A stretch of DNA of 64,000 nucleotides from Epiperipatus broadwayi (GCA_028023455.1 JAQFVV010012404.1:15177000-15240999); one strand, 5' to 3'. Positions 22,501-34,740 are shown, numbered from the stretch's first letter. Numbers and translations are program-made. Notes: a model not told the origin generated them from the letters alone.

Positions 22501-25500
22501 AAATATATTTCATCAATTTGAATGGCCATACATATCTGCTAGTGTCTTTAAATATTTTTGCTTCAGCTTGTGTAGAATATTGTGCATATTAGTTAAATAT
22601 GTTATATTACAGAACTTTATTTTCAGTGCCTGTATTCTGTCAAATGGTAGGAGTCAAGATGAAAGATTTTTTATTTTACTTTATTTTGGTAAAAGAGTAT
22701 CATTATTAAGTTTAAATAAACATAATATTGTAAAATGCTATTATTATTTTATGCATCTTGTTTAGTATACTTTTTATAAATTATTTATGAAGTATATTGT
22801 CAAAGTTCTCAGAATATTGATATATTGATAATGCTATATTTTAAATGTGTTATATTTGTCCCTATCATGAAGTTATTTACTTTGAATGTATATGCAATTG
22901 TGACAGAGATAGAAGCTGATGTATATTTTTAATGTTCATTTTAAGTTATAATTTTTATTAAGCTATATTTAGCACTAATTATCAGTTTATTGGTTTTACA
23001 CATCAGTTAGTAGTTATTTTTAAAAGAGGTTGTAGCAATCTTGTTTTGAGTATATTATCTTACCAGTGTATATGCAATAGAGGTTATAGCTCTGTCTCTT
23101 ATGTTGTGAAATTTTTCCAATGAATTATATTGTTCTTTGTTTTATATTTAAGCATATATTACTTTATTTATGGCAAATCCTATTATTATTATTATCGTTT
23201 TTTTCTTGATGGTCCATTCTCATGACTTATATGATATGATATCCTAGACCATTTACTGCCCTCAGATGTAAGCCTTTCTTTGAGTTCATGCCATCATTTA
23301 CTTTGCCTTTAACTTATCCTCTCTAATGTGGATTTCATTTATGGTGTATTTTTGTATAAAACCCCATGGGTAGGTTATTACCATGACTTTATTCTGGCAA
23401 TTGATATATTTTTGTAGATAATGAGGAATGTCACTCTTACCTTCAGTTGTACTCTTAGTATTATATCTAAGGGTAGGTTGTTTGTTTTGATGTGTAGGTC
23501 TTATAGCTGTGCATTGCCAGCACTTCAAGATGTAAATCCAATAAATATTTAATATTAAAATTTTAAAATTGTATGTGGCTTCAGTAAAGAATGTAACCTT
23601 CTTCAGCATTCATCTAACCACATGGATATGTAAGTTATATTTTATAAGAGTATTAAATATGTCCATTAGGGACCTTATAATAGAATGATTGTGTTGTAAA
23701 AATATCAGTATTGTAGAAGATTTCATTAACCACATAATATTATTTATTTATTTTCTATTTATTTATTTTAAACTATATATTACAGTTCTCCTCCATATTA
23801 AATTTTGTTTAGTGTATTCGAAAAATTCTTCTTGATAATATTATAAAATAGCGAGATTGTTTGTTAGTTAATAAATGCTATTTTTATTGTTAACTTTTTT
23901 TTTTTTTTGACTGTTTATCATCATTTGCATACATTCAGAAATTTAAATATTATTAAGCTTATGTAAATTGTCTTTGCATTTAGGCATTCAGAGTACAAGA
24001 ATACTAAGAATTTGACATGAGAGTCATTTTATTAAAATATGCATTTTGGATGTTAAGAGTACATCCAAGAAAGAGATATTTCTTTATTAAAAATAATTAT
24101 AATTATTTATTCATTACTAGAATATCACTTTAGTCAATTTATTTATTAAAAGCTCACTATGCTTGTTTTTGATTCATTTTATTCTATTTAGAAGATGATT
24201 TTGTTTATTCACCATAAATTCAAATAACGGAATTGCTTGGTTTTACTTCAGAAGAATATTTAAAGAGGATTTATTACTGAGATGTTTTGAATGACCACAA
24301 AATTCCTTATCCATTCATTATATCTGACTGCTATCCTAGTATGTTGTCTTTATTCTAGAGAGTTTTCATGTTTAGTTTAAATTTTAATAATTATTATTGT
24401 AATTTTAGAGAGACAGTATCTTAAGGCTAAGAGTATGTTTCACTGCTTTGTTTACTAAGAACCATTCTTTATTTTATAGTTTTCCCAAATTAAAAGAGAA
24501 GAATAAAATTTATAATTATTAAAATATTCTCATATGAACCCTGAGATATCCATTTTATATCTAATATTATTTCACTTAAGAACAAATTTATTTTAAAGAA
24601 GTCGATATGGCAAAACATCAGAAAACATGTTTTTATTTGATAAAAGAAATTTAATGTGGAATACTCATTATATATATCTTTTTTTTTTTTTGGAATACTC
24701 TCTCATAGTTGTAAGATGTGTTATGTTTGGAAGATGTGTTGTGAGTCAAGAAGAAGTTAAAGTAACCTAACCCTTTAATAAAATATGCTTTAAATATTAT
24801 GAGCTATTATATTTTAAAAGAATGAGTATGAAAGTCTCCTCCTCTTAATTTGCTTGTATGTTGTATTTATCTTAATAATGCTTATTTATTATTATTTATC
24901 CTTGTTGTTGCTCTTATTGTTGTGGCGTATGGCATTAGAATCCTCTGAGCCTAGCCTATGTTATCATTTAGCCTATATTATTATTTTTGGTGGCTTCATA
25001 AGATGATTAGTCTCATTTGTTGACTTTTTTATGTGGTTATATTTTTGGCTTGCACTTGTTTTAAATTATATATATATTGTACCATGTTCTTTTGTTATAT
25101 TTCATGATGTTTTACTATGTACATCTGATTTTTAAACAGTGTGTGTTTACTATATATACATTAAAAATATCTGTTTGAAATATATATGCATAAAATCTAT
25201 TAGTTTTCAGTACTATTCATTTATTTCAGATATCTATTGGGAAGAGGAGTGGTAATGGAACCGAATAGCATGGATGCAAAGATTCTGCTCTATTCAAATT
25301 TGATTATAGCTGTTGATTGCAATATATAAATTAATTACAAATTTTACTTAATACTTTTAAAATTGCCCCCCCCCCCCGTGGGTTTTATTAAAATTATTGA
25401 CTGCGTCAAGAGTATTTAATTTTTAAAGAATCATTGGAAATTAAAATATTGTCAGGTTTTTATTTCTGGGGTCAATTTTTTTTTGAGATGCAATCAATAT

Positions 25501-26847
25501 TTTTAACATTTATGAAATTATATATATATATTTTTAAATCCTTCTCTGGTCTATTTGAAGACTGTTTACCTGTGTGACATATAAGGCATACCATCTCATA
25601 AAGTGATGATGATTTCTGAAATAGTGATCATATTTCATTTTAATTTCTCTATAGTTAATTAAAATAAGGATTTAGTAACTATTTTTTGTAATATATATAC
25701 ACAAGAAAGAGAAATGATATAATGAAAGCTTCTTCTTTTGACTGTTTTTACATTATTATACCATCAACGTTTTCTCAATCTATTTTAAAGCTTTTTTTTT
25801 TTTTTTTTTTGCTATTTAGATAATATAATAAGCTTTTGGAAAAAAAAAAAGTGGTTCTGTTACTCAGACAAATGAAAAAAATAATTATGTGTTCTCCCAA
25901 AACTCAGAAATTATTTCCAATCATACAGGTTTTTTTTTAAAAATAAAAAACTGAATTGATTTCTATTGACATCTTCTGTCACAATATCTGACTTTCAGAT
26001 TGAAAAAGTAGTAATACTATTTTGAGAAAATGACACTTATGATTATCACAATAATGTGAAGAATTTTTGGGATTTCACTTTTAATCACATGTGACATCAT
26101 GGTTCACAAAGTGAGCTTAGAGTTAATAATTTCTCTAATTGAGAACCTTGATACTATATCATTTGCAGACACTAAATTGTGGAAAGAGAAAAAAGCAAAT
26201 GAAAAATTTTTGTAAATAAAATTCAATATTGTAATTGCTTTTAGTTATATATAAATAATAATTTTGATGGGTCTTCTTGTCATCTCAAAGGATTTAAAAT
26301 ACTCCATGTATCTTTGACAAGTCAAAAAGATCTGTCAAAGAATATTACCTATGTTAAATGGAATATTTTAAAAGCCTTTTGAAACCTAGCTTCTAATTTA
26401 TTATTAAAATAAAGCTTAAAAATATTTTTAATTTAAAAGAAAATTATGTTTAAATATAGTTAAAATTTAAGTGTTAAAAATGAAAATAGTTTAATTACCT
26501 GAAATATGAATATTAATACATAAGTGAAATAGTCAAAAAATAGGCAAACATAATAGTTCTTCACATTAATAAGTTTATACAGTTTTCTATACTATTGCAG
26601 ACAGTTTTTATTACTTGAAACACTTTAACATCTACTCAGAAATTGTATTCAGATGATGTGCTTTATAACTGCAACTAATTTAATTTTGAAAACTTGGATG
26701 TTTTAACAATTGGTCTTATATATGTATGTTATTTACCCATCAGTGCTTCAATTTTGACATATTAAAATAGGTGGAGATAATTAATATCCACGTTATAAAA
26801 TCCATTAAAACAGAAACATGGCACTATAATAAATATATACTTGTATA
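19591..26847. other. AT-rich gene-free stretch (7.3 kb)
   Basis: No coding signal was recognised. Landmarks are (AT)n flanked by TTGTAAC near 20265, a C11 run near 25367, T18 and A10 runs near 25790-25850, and a minus-strand open frame at 23298-23609 of uncertain nature. Confidence 0.4.
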
Positions 26848-27395
26848 TTATCAATAAAGCAAGTCATATATAATGTGACAGGGCTTTTGTAAGCTTGTAT
26901 TTACAAAAATGTAATACAGAGAGCGTACCAATAGCTCAAACAAGCTCTTAATTAATAAGTGCGGTAAAAGAAAATATTTAAAATATGTATCCAAAATACT
27001 CTCATCACCAGACTAATTGGTTTCAAGGTTATGGCTCACCTAGAAACTCTGAAGTTTTCGGACATGAAAATGTCTTACTCCAGCTATCTAACTTAAATAG
27101 CTATATGTAACTGAACCAATTTAGAGCTACCATATATTATTAATAGCCTCAGCATAGCCAAAGCCTTAAACGTAAAATTATAATTATCAATAAAGCAAGT
27201 CATATATAATGTGACATTGCTTTTATAAGCTTGTATTTACAAGCTTAAGTTTCTACTTAAATAATACATATAAGCTCAAAAACAATTGGTCTCAGTATGA
27301 GAGTATTTCAGAGAGATTTTAAATATTTTCTCTTACTGCACTTATCAATTAAGAGCTTGTTTGAGCTATTGGTACACTCTTTGTATTACATACTT
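26848..27395. repeat. Composite direct and inverted repeat
   Basis: tatcaataaagcaagtcata, extending about 60 bp, occurs in direct orientation at 26850 and 27188. The segment 26921-27010 (accaatagctcaaacaagct) recurs in inverted orientation at 27290-27390. The whole can fold on itself. Confidence 0.75.
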
Positions 27396-28755
27396 GTATA
27401 TGTAGTAAATTGACTCAAAGTGCCTGAGAATATTTGTAACTAATCAAGTATTATAAATCTTGAATTATTGCTCAGTATAAATTTTTTTACACCATTTCAG
27501 ACCAATCTTTCTCATTATATATGAGAAATAGTTCACAATTTATAATAATTTTTGGATAAGTGCATCAAAAATCTAAAAGATTTGTTTGTTTATGAATATT
27601 TATGTTTGCAAAGTCATATTTCCATTCTATTGAGTCTTATAGTGTGGATATCTTGTATATATGACCAAAAGTTCCTAATTGTATGTATGTATCATTCATG
27701 CTCCAAAATCAAATTGATTTTAATTAAGACATATAATTAGAAAAGTCTGATTATTATTTTTGTGTAAGTGCTTAGATGTTTCAAATTTTCAGATTACCAA
27801 TGAACTAAGATTTCTGTTGAAATGCATGCAAAATAAGATAGGTTGATGAGAAAAATTTTACACTGAGCCATAATTAAGGATTTACAATAATATTTGAATG
27901 AGTGTAGAAACATTAATCAATTCACATATTTTTCTGATTTTGAATCAAGTTGCAATGGTAATACAAATTTAAAACTAAAATACTATAAAAATTTACAGAC
28001 ATTTAAGAAAATAACTTAAAAAAATAAAGGTTTTGATGTTACTACATTTAAGTTGTAATCTGAATAAATCTGAAGTATTTGTAGTATACTGACAAATCTG
28101 TAATTTAGTAAATAGTAATTCTCTTGATGTTATGGCTAATAATGATGTTAAGTAAGCTTAAAAGTACTGTTTTATTTAAAGACAAATAAGTATATATACA
28201 TATCTGACATATATATATATGAATTCAAATTGCATAATATACACATATATATCTGTGGGATTGTTACAATAATTTATTTTCTTTAATAAGTATGTTGTTA
28301 TTAATTTGTTAACTCAGTCCATTGACATTTTATTCACATTTTTCTTAGATATATATATTCATCCATGATGAATTAATTAAGAGTAAGTAGTGCAAGTGAT
28401 CATCATTCTTAATGTCTAGACTTTACACTGTCTAGAAGCAGGAGATAATAACAAAGAACAATTAATAAAATTGAGAAAGGTTTAAATGAAGTCAAAAACA
28501 TAGCAATTCATTTTAGGGTTTCATACAATAACTTTTTTTCTGCATTAAGTATGAATAAAATGCTATCTTTAGCATATTATACTTTGTTCCAACCATTTAG
28601 ATTAGAATGTAACTAGCATTCTGAAAAGTTATTTCACTAGAATAATTTTAAATATTATAGAGTGCTTGATATGATTATCATTGGTAGCTTTAAAGTTAGT
28701 TATTTGATATTATTTTATTATGATCAGACACGTTAAATTAATCCAAATATTAAAA
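27396..28755. other. AT-rich gene-free stretch
   Basis: Only a 62-codon open frame (27552-27740) without motifs, plus (AT)n tracts around 28190-28250. Confidence 0.4.
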
Positions 28756-28860
28756 CAGGCAAAACTCACTATATATATATATATTGCAACACACAGCAAG
28801 CTAGAGTAATCAATGGATGCCAGAAGGCTTGTGCATAAAATCCCCATCTAGTGCCTACTC

Positions 28861-28919
28861 ATCCAATAGCCTCAGACTAGTTTCTGGCTTATGGCCTTTG
28901 TCAATGAGGAGCCTTGGAT
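28861..28919 (-). ncRNA. Hammerhead ribozyme-like motif, family B (core mutated)
   Basis: Layout as at 29312: AUCCAA...UCCUCA / UGAGGC...UUGGAU for stem I, stem II GGC/GCC, GAAA and a GUC cleavage triplet. The core reads UUGACAA, with C3, G8 and neighbours changed, so it should be inactive. Inner stem I keeps pairing through a U-A where 29312 has U-G, which is a compensatory-type difference. Confidence 0.55.
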
Positions 28920-29311
28920 CTGAGAGCACTGCATCTAGATCTTAGAATCTAATGCAACCCTCCAGCAACCATCTTTTATCTCCATTTAACTACAAAACTA
29001 TGAGTCTTAAATTGAAAACACCTTAATGTTTTTAATCCAAGCCCATTAGCTTATATAGTCATATGGGTCTGAACCCAGTTCAGTACCCATACGTTTTGGT
29101 GTCTTTGGTTCTTTAATAACCATAGCCACCACTATCCTATTAGGCAGGATTGGTTTTAAGCCATTAAACATCACATGACCTCCTCTTATGCTTGTGTATA
29201 ACTGTTGTTAAAACAGTCACAACTCACTATATATATGGCCATACACAGCAAGCTAGAGTAATCAATGGATGCCAGAAGGCTGTGCATAAAATCCCCATCT
29301 AGTGCCTACTC

Positions 29312-29370
29312 ATCCAATATCCCCAGACTAGTTTCCAGCTTATGGCCTTCGTCAGTGAGGAGCCTTGGAT
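29312..29370 (-). ncRNA. Hammerhead ribozyme candidate, family B (core intact)
   Basis: Type I layout on the minus strand. Outer stem I AUCCAA/UUGGAU (6 bp), internal loop GGC/UA, inner stem I UCCUCA/UGGGGA (6 bp). Core CUGACGA, short stem II (GGC/GCU-type pairs, loop CAUAA), GAAA, minimal stem III (A-U, C-G, loop UA) and cleavage triplet GUC, with complement at 29326-29328. All invariant core bases are present. The weak point is the base of stem II, where 10.1/11.1 is A and G instead of G-C. Confidence 0.6.
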
Positions 29371-29596
29371 CTGAGAGCACTGCATCTAGATCTTAGGATC
29401 TAATGCAACCCTCCAGAAAACACCTTTTATTTCCATTTAACTACAAAACTATGGAGTCTTAAATTGAAAACACCTTAATGTTTTCAATCCAAGTGCATTA
29501 GTTTATATAGTCATATGGGTCTGTAGTAAAATGGAGATAAAAGGTGGTTGGTGGAGGGTTGCATTAGATTCTAAGATCTAGATGCAGTGCTCTTAG

Positions 29597-29656
29597 ATCC
29601 AAGGCTTCTCACTGATGAAGGCCATAAGCCAGAAACTAGTCTGGGGGATATTGGAT
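29597..29656 (+). ncRNA. Hammerhead ribozyme candidate, family B (core intact)
   Basis: The best-preserved copy: AUCCAA...UUCUCA, CUGAUGA (29612-29618), stem II GGC/GCC with loop CAUAA, GAAA (29632-29635), minimal stem III, GUC ending at 29641, then UGGGGGA...UUGGAU. Stem I pairs in two blocks of 6 bp including G-U pairs. It is the mirror of the copy at 29312 across the foldback centre. An A-A mismatch sits at the base of stem II. Confidence 0.6.
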
Positions 29657-29800
29657 GAGTAGGCACTAGATGGGGATTTTATGTATGTACAAGCATTCTG
29701 GTATCCATTAATTACTCTAGCTTGCTGTGTGTGGCAATATATATAGTGAGTTTTGCCTGTTTTAACAACAGTTATACACAAGCATAAGAGGAGGTTGTCA

Positions 29801-30513
29801 TGTGATATTTAATCCAAATATTGATGTTAAATATTTCATATCTTTTTGTAAATGGTGCATCATGCATATGGCATGATTATCATCTACCATAATGTTATGT
29901 ATGCCCAATAGTTATACCATTATGGTTGTTAGATATCCTGTTACAATATATATATATATTAGGATATGCATAACTATCAAGAATATCATAACTCTTTTCA
30001 ATAGTTCTAATACTCAAAATAAACAGTTAAAAAATAGAAAACCACCACTTCTCAGGCACCACTAAGATTTTAAATAGACAACAACAATAAATAATGCAAA
30101 TAATAGAAGCATATATAAATGATCCAAAATGTGACCACAACTCTTGTTAATCATTTTTTTTATGTTTACAATATAAAATTAATTAATAATAATCATTTTA
30201 ATTTTCTTGAAAATGTGTTTAACTGTCCATATAAAATATAGAAATAAAACAATATACATCTCATCATCTAATGATAAATTTTCCAGCAGTGTTACCTGTG
30301 AATTACAAAGCTTTATATTAAGCAAATATATATAAACAATGAGCACACTTCAACATAATGAAAGTGCTGAGTTTTTATTTGGTGATAGGGAGTTCGTATA
30401 ACTTATCCAAATAATGTAATATCTATTGCTGTTGCTATTTGATATGCATGCAATGATGTCTTGAAAACTTATTGACCTATTATTGTTAAAAGTGAATAGA
30501 TTTCTAAAATATC
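29801..30513. other. AT-rich spacer
   Basis: (AT)n flanked by GTTACAAT at about 29940-29960. No gene was seen. Confidence 0.4.
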
Positions 30514-32960
30514 ACATCATCATCATCATTGTTGACTATTATCAATTTACTGCAGGATGAAGGTCTCTCCAAGTTCAATCTATTTTCTCTGATCTCTAAC
30601 TATGTTACTCCATATCATACTTGCCCACTTTCTTATTTCATCTATCCATCCATCCATCCATCCATCTTCCATATGATCTCTTTCTAGGTCTTTTACAATC
30701 TTTTGAAATCTTTTCAAGCAATATGTCCAGCCCAACTCCACTTCAGTCTTTTAATTCTTTTGAATGAGGTCAGTAACAGCTGTTTGTTCTCTTACCCATA
30801 TATTGCATTTTTGAACTCTTCTTATTGCATCTCTCCATACTTCATTGACTGGTGTGATATCTTGGTATTGCTATTACATGTCCAATTTTCTGATCCATAA
30901 GTAAAAACTGGTAAAACACATTTAATAAAAACATTTCTTTCAAACACCTAGGCATATTTTCTTTTAATATTAAGTTATTTCTATCAAAAATACTCCAACC
31001 AAGTTTAATTCTATGATTAATTTTATCCATTATGTTTCTATTTGTAGAAATAACCTGGTCAAGATATTTGTACTTGCTAACTTCTTCTAACTCCTCATAA
31101 TCAAATGTTTTATTTTCATTTTTTGAGATAATCCATTGAACATTAGTTTTTTTTTAACACTTACCTTTAATCCTAATATCTTACTTTTGCAAAAACAACT
31201 ACATCATCTGCAAAATATAAAAGACTTAAATAATCTCCATTTACTTTTATTCCTTTAGATTTCAATTTTAATCCACAAAATACTTCTTGTAGTGCTGCTA
31301 TAAAAGTTTTGGAGATATGGAGTCAACCTGTCTTAAACCCTTCTCAATTTTAAACTTCCTAGTATCAGTATGTAATCTAACTGTTGTTGCATTTTTATAA
31401 ATATTCTTTAGAATATGATAATATCCTGTGTCTATACTTTGATGATCCAATGTTTTAATCACTGAAGAAATGCTTATAGAATCAAATCCTTTTCATAATT
31501 TATAAATCCAAAGCATAATAGCAACTCATAATCATTGGTCCTTTCTATAACTTCTCTCAATACTTAGATATGATCTACTGTACTAAAACTACTTTTAAAT
31601 ATAGCTTTGTTCTTTTTATTGGTTGAAATTCAATGTTTTCTGTAGACAAGTTGTAATTATATTGGTAAAAATTTTGAATAAAACTGGTAAAAGGCTGATA
31701 TGTCTGTAATTTCTAATATATTTTTTATCATCTTTTTTAAATATTAATATTAATACTGCATTTTTTCAATCATCTGATACTTCTTTAACATTAATTTTGC
31801 CAAAAATTTTCTATTTCTTCACCAGCTTTTTTTAATATATTGATTATAATTCTGTCATTATGTGGAGCTTTTCATTTTTTGTAAATTTAATTGCATGATC
31901 CTCTTCTTCATGTAAAATTCTGGGCAATTCAGAAGATATAATAGGTGTAGGATGTATTTTCTCTTTATTACTATATAATTCTTGATTGAACTGTTCTACC
32001 CATTTTATGATATCATCTCTCTTTTTAGTAATAGTTACATCTTTTTTCTTATTGCAGATATAAGTTTCCCACCAATACCAAAATGTTTTATACTCTTGAA
32101 ACTTTTATCCTCCCCTCATAGCTTTATTTGCTAGTTTACAATTATGTTTTTTTATATCATTAGTAATTCTTTTTCGCACCATTTTTCAAAATTTGAGATA
32201 TTCATTTCTTCTTACTGCATCATTTTTATTTATCTTCAGATTCCTTCTTTTCTTCATAAATTGTCTAGTGTCAGTAAAAATTTTATTGGTCAATTGCTGC
32301 TTTTTTTACCAGCTATCTTTGTTGCAGTTTTTAAAAATGTATCAGTTATTTTTTTATAATTTTATTCAAATCTGAATCACATACTAAATCGATTAATGCT
32401 TGACACTAATTTGCATTTTCTAATTTAAATTCCTTAGAATGTTTCTGAAGATTTAGGAATATCAACTGTAAATATTGACTTTCTCAATAATTTTTATCTC
32501 TCTAGTTTTGCATTAATACATATCTTACATCTTACTAATCGATGATAACTTCCTGTGTTAAATTTATTAAGAACATTATAATCTTGAAATATGTATTTTC
32601 TGTTAGTCTAAATATAATCCAATTCTGCTATACCTTCATTTGGATGCTCCATGTCCATTTGTTTTTAACATTTTTTTTTCAAAATAAGAATTCATAATAT
32701 AAAGTTTTTTTTTCGGTTAACTCCACAAGTCTATGTCCTCTCTCATTCCTATTACTATAACCAAATTTACCTACAACACTTTAATCTTGCATTTGTTTAT
32801 CAATTCTAGTATTAAAGTCTCCCATAACAATTTTGAAATATTGTTTAGTCTGATCAAAAGCCTTTTGTACATCCATATAAAAATCTTTTACTACTTCATC
32901 ACATATAAAATCACTACTACTTCAAAAATTATAATTTATACACACATCTATAAATAATAA
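30514..32960 (-). pseudogene. RTE-clade LINE, dead copy
   Basis: Read on the minus strand from 32960: MGDFNTRIDKQ (endonuclease; GDFN near 32812), then GYSNRNERGHRLVE, typical of RTE endonucleases. Next come the basic EN-RT linker (32040-32540), the RT with YFADDVVVFAK (catalytic FADD near 31200), and a C-terminal LKWSWAGHIA (near 30740) characteristic of RTE tails. It ends in a (GAT)n/(CATC)n-type 3' terminus near 30514-30530 with a (CCAT)n run at 30643-30665. Frames are broken throughout. RTE elements use one EN-RT polyprotein. The 5' end is missing or unrecognisable beyond 32960. Confidence 0.8.
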
Positions 32961-33888
32961 ATTCATACACGTGAAAATGCAATCTATTATTTTTATTGGA
33001 CTTCCTTACTGAAATATACATATATGAAACAAGAATGTTATTTTGGTAAGATGTTTCTTTTTAAATCTTCCAGATTGGCTATCTCTCTTTTTTAAAAAAA
33101 AATTTAAATCTTGCTGCATATTGTATTTTGTTAAAAAGAAATAAAAATGAGGTGTCAATTTATTCTTAATAGGCATATAAAGTAAAAAACGAGTTAAAAT
33201 TTGTTATTTTAATTTTAAAATGTCACTTACTGTTCACTTATCAAAATTTAAAATTTAAAACTACATATATATATTGCTGTTTTGTTAAAAGCAAACCTGT
33301 ATGTATCCTTTTAAAGTTATAAATAACTTTCAAGGAAGTTAATATCACATTATCTTAAAAGATAAAGGAAATAGATCGTAAATTTTGTATTCTAAAATGT
33401 TGACAATAAGTCTTTCATTAAATTAGACAATTGTAAATCTTCTTAAAGATAAATTAGGAAGATATCAATTGGCGGTTCTAACAATCAATAATCCCATGTA
33501 ATAGTGGTCTGAAATCTGATTACAAATAAAAATATGTTAGTATGTGAGATGATATATGGTCAGGATGTATCTGTGTGGCACAATATGTATTCCCGATAAC
33601 AATACATTTTTTTAAGAGTTCGCAAACAGTTTAAACAAAATAAACATAGTGAAAATTTAACATTTTTTATTTTATGTGGGATTCAATACTCTTTATGTTA
33701 TTGCAATTTAATAGGATTAAATTATAATTAAAGTTTCTTGATTACTAAAATTTAAAACAATATAAAATTAAAAAGTAGAAAGTAAAAAAAAAAAAAGTTT
33801 TAATTATATAAATGTACTATAAAAAGAAAAAAACAACAAATATTCTAAAAAGTTAAAAATCAATTTTCTTCAACATTAAAAGTATAGG
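32961..33888. other. AT-rich spacer
   Basis: No open frame or repeat was recognised, apart from short (AT)n near 33265. Confidence 0.4.
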
Positions 33889-34154
33889 TACTGTGGTATT
33901 AGAGCTGCGACATGAAGAATTATAATCGTTTAATCATTAAATTAATTAGGTTATTAAATCAAAAACATATTTTAAAATCTACATTAAAAAAAAAACAATT
34001 TAACAAAAAAAAATACGAAAAGCATTAATGTGAAGAATAATTAAAATGCGTGTTTAAATCAAATTGAGTGTGTGTTTGTACGTGCATATTCTGCATAATC
34101 TATTTTAATACATTGTACAGGCTTACACCTGCATTTATATATGTAATATATGCG

Positions 34155-34164
34155 GGATTCGAAC
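34155..34164 (-). promoter_or_regulatory. tRNA-type B box (pol III internal promoter), left arm
   Basis: GTTCGAATCC on the minus strand matches the pol III B box consensus GGTTCGAANCC except at the first base. Mirror copy at 34481. Confidence 0.45.
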
Positions 34165-34235
34165 TCAGACTTTCACACGACCTACAACTCTCAGTGCCAT
34201 CTTATATTGCTGACTTACCTGAACACACACATAAA

Positions 34236-34298
34236 TAATCACCAATATACATATTTCTTGCTAAACCAGCACTCATTAAAGTATGAATATTGGTTATC
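34236..34298 (-). ncRNA. Hammerhead ribozyme-like motif, family A (core decayed)
   Basis: Stem II GUGCU-GGUUU-AGCA, GAAA, a stem III with three pairs (A-U, U-A, A-U; loop UG), cleavage AUA, then UUGGU and GAUUA are all in consensus form. The core is UUAAUGA instead of CUGAUGA and the upstream stem I strand is disrupted, so it is inactive. Confidence 0.5.
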
Positions 34299-34342
34299 TT
34301 AATATAAAGCTGAGTACTAATTGTATATAAGTGTGGAGATGG

Positions 34343-34398
34343 TAATCTGAACCAACTGATGAGTGCTGGTTTAGCACGAAATACGTTATTGGTGATTA
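34343..34398 (+). ncRNA. Hammerhead ribozyme candidate, family A (core intact)
   Basis: UAAUC, loop UGA, ACCAA, CUGAUGA (34356-34362), stem II GUGCU-GGUUU-AGCAC (5 bp), GAAA (34378-34381), a shortened stem III, then UUGGU and GAUUA. Stem I pairs perfectly in two 5-bp blocks (ACCAA/UUGGU and UAAUC/GAUUA). Core and stem II are textbook. Stem III/cleavage has UACGUUA where the sister arm has UAUGUAUA, so one pair is lost and activity is doubtful. Confidence 0.65.
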
Positions 34399-34444
34399 TT
34401 TGTCTTTTCAACATGTGTGTGAACAGGTGAGTCAGCAATATAAG

Positions 34445-34490
34445 ATGGCACTGAGATTTGTAGGTCGTGTGAAAGTCTGAGTTCGAATCC
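34445..34490 (+). promoter_or_regulatory. tRNA-like A box and B box, right arm of family A
   Basis: An A-box-like TGGCACTGAG lies near 34446 and GTTCGAATCC at 34481-34490, about 30-35 bp apart, as in tRNA-derived SINEs. The B box is a strong match and the A box is partial. They lie downstream of the hammerhead on the same strand. Confidence 0.4.
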
Positions 34491-34740
34491 CGCATATATT
34501 ACAATGTATTAAATAGACTATGCAGAATATGCACGTGCAAACAACACACTCAATTTGATTTAAACACGCATTTTAACTATTCTTCACATTAATGCTTTTC
34601 ATATTTTTTTTTTGTTAAATTGTTTTTTTTTTTTTAAATGTAGATTTTAAAATATATTTTTGATTTAATAACCTAATTAATTTAATGATTAAACGATTGT
34701 TATTCATGTCACAGCTCGAATACCACAGTATCAAAGTACA

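Larger units (their letters stand above)
28756..29800. repeat. Family B array: two direct copies plus one inverted copy
   Basis: Unit 1 starts at 28756 (aaaacaggcaaaactcacta) and unit 2 at about 29213, giving a period of 451 bp measured at the hammerhead cleavage site. At about 29523 the sequence switches to an inverted third copy running to 29800, so unit 2 and copy 3 form a foldback with ~235-bp arms. Each copy carries one hammerhead motif. No protein is encoded. Direct tandem copies with one ribozyme per unit are the layout of retrozyme-type elements. Confidence 0.85.
33889..34740. repeat. Family A foldback: ~400-bp inverted arms with hammerhead and tRNA-like B box
   Basis: 33889-34307 and 34335-34740 are inverted copies with only about 30 bp between them. 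By eye they are roughly 90-95% identical, the main differences being A-run lengths and a ~25-bp insert near 34120. Shared landmarks include ttaatcattaaattaattag, caaattgagtgtg, gtgcatattctgcata and gggattcgaactcagacttt. Each arm contains a hammerhead-like motif near the centre and a GTTCGAATCC B box further out. No coding capacity. A shorter, diverged copy lies at 53880-54130. Confidence 0.9.

Noticed and set aside
23298-23609. 103-codon minus-strand frame
   Set aside because: The first part is low-complexity and the rest has no recognisable motif. Other frames across the same DNA look equally protein-like, so it is probably an old repeat, not a gene.
34202-34495. 97-codon minus-strand frame
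   Set aside because: Lies wholly inside the family A palindrome and is explained by the repeat.
34141-34495. Genuine tRNA gene at the GTTCGAATCC sites
   Set aside because: No cloverleaf or acceptor stem can be formed around the B box; it is a SINE-like remnant at best.
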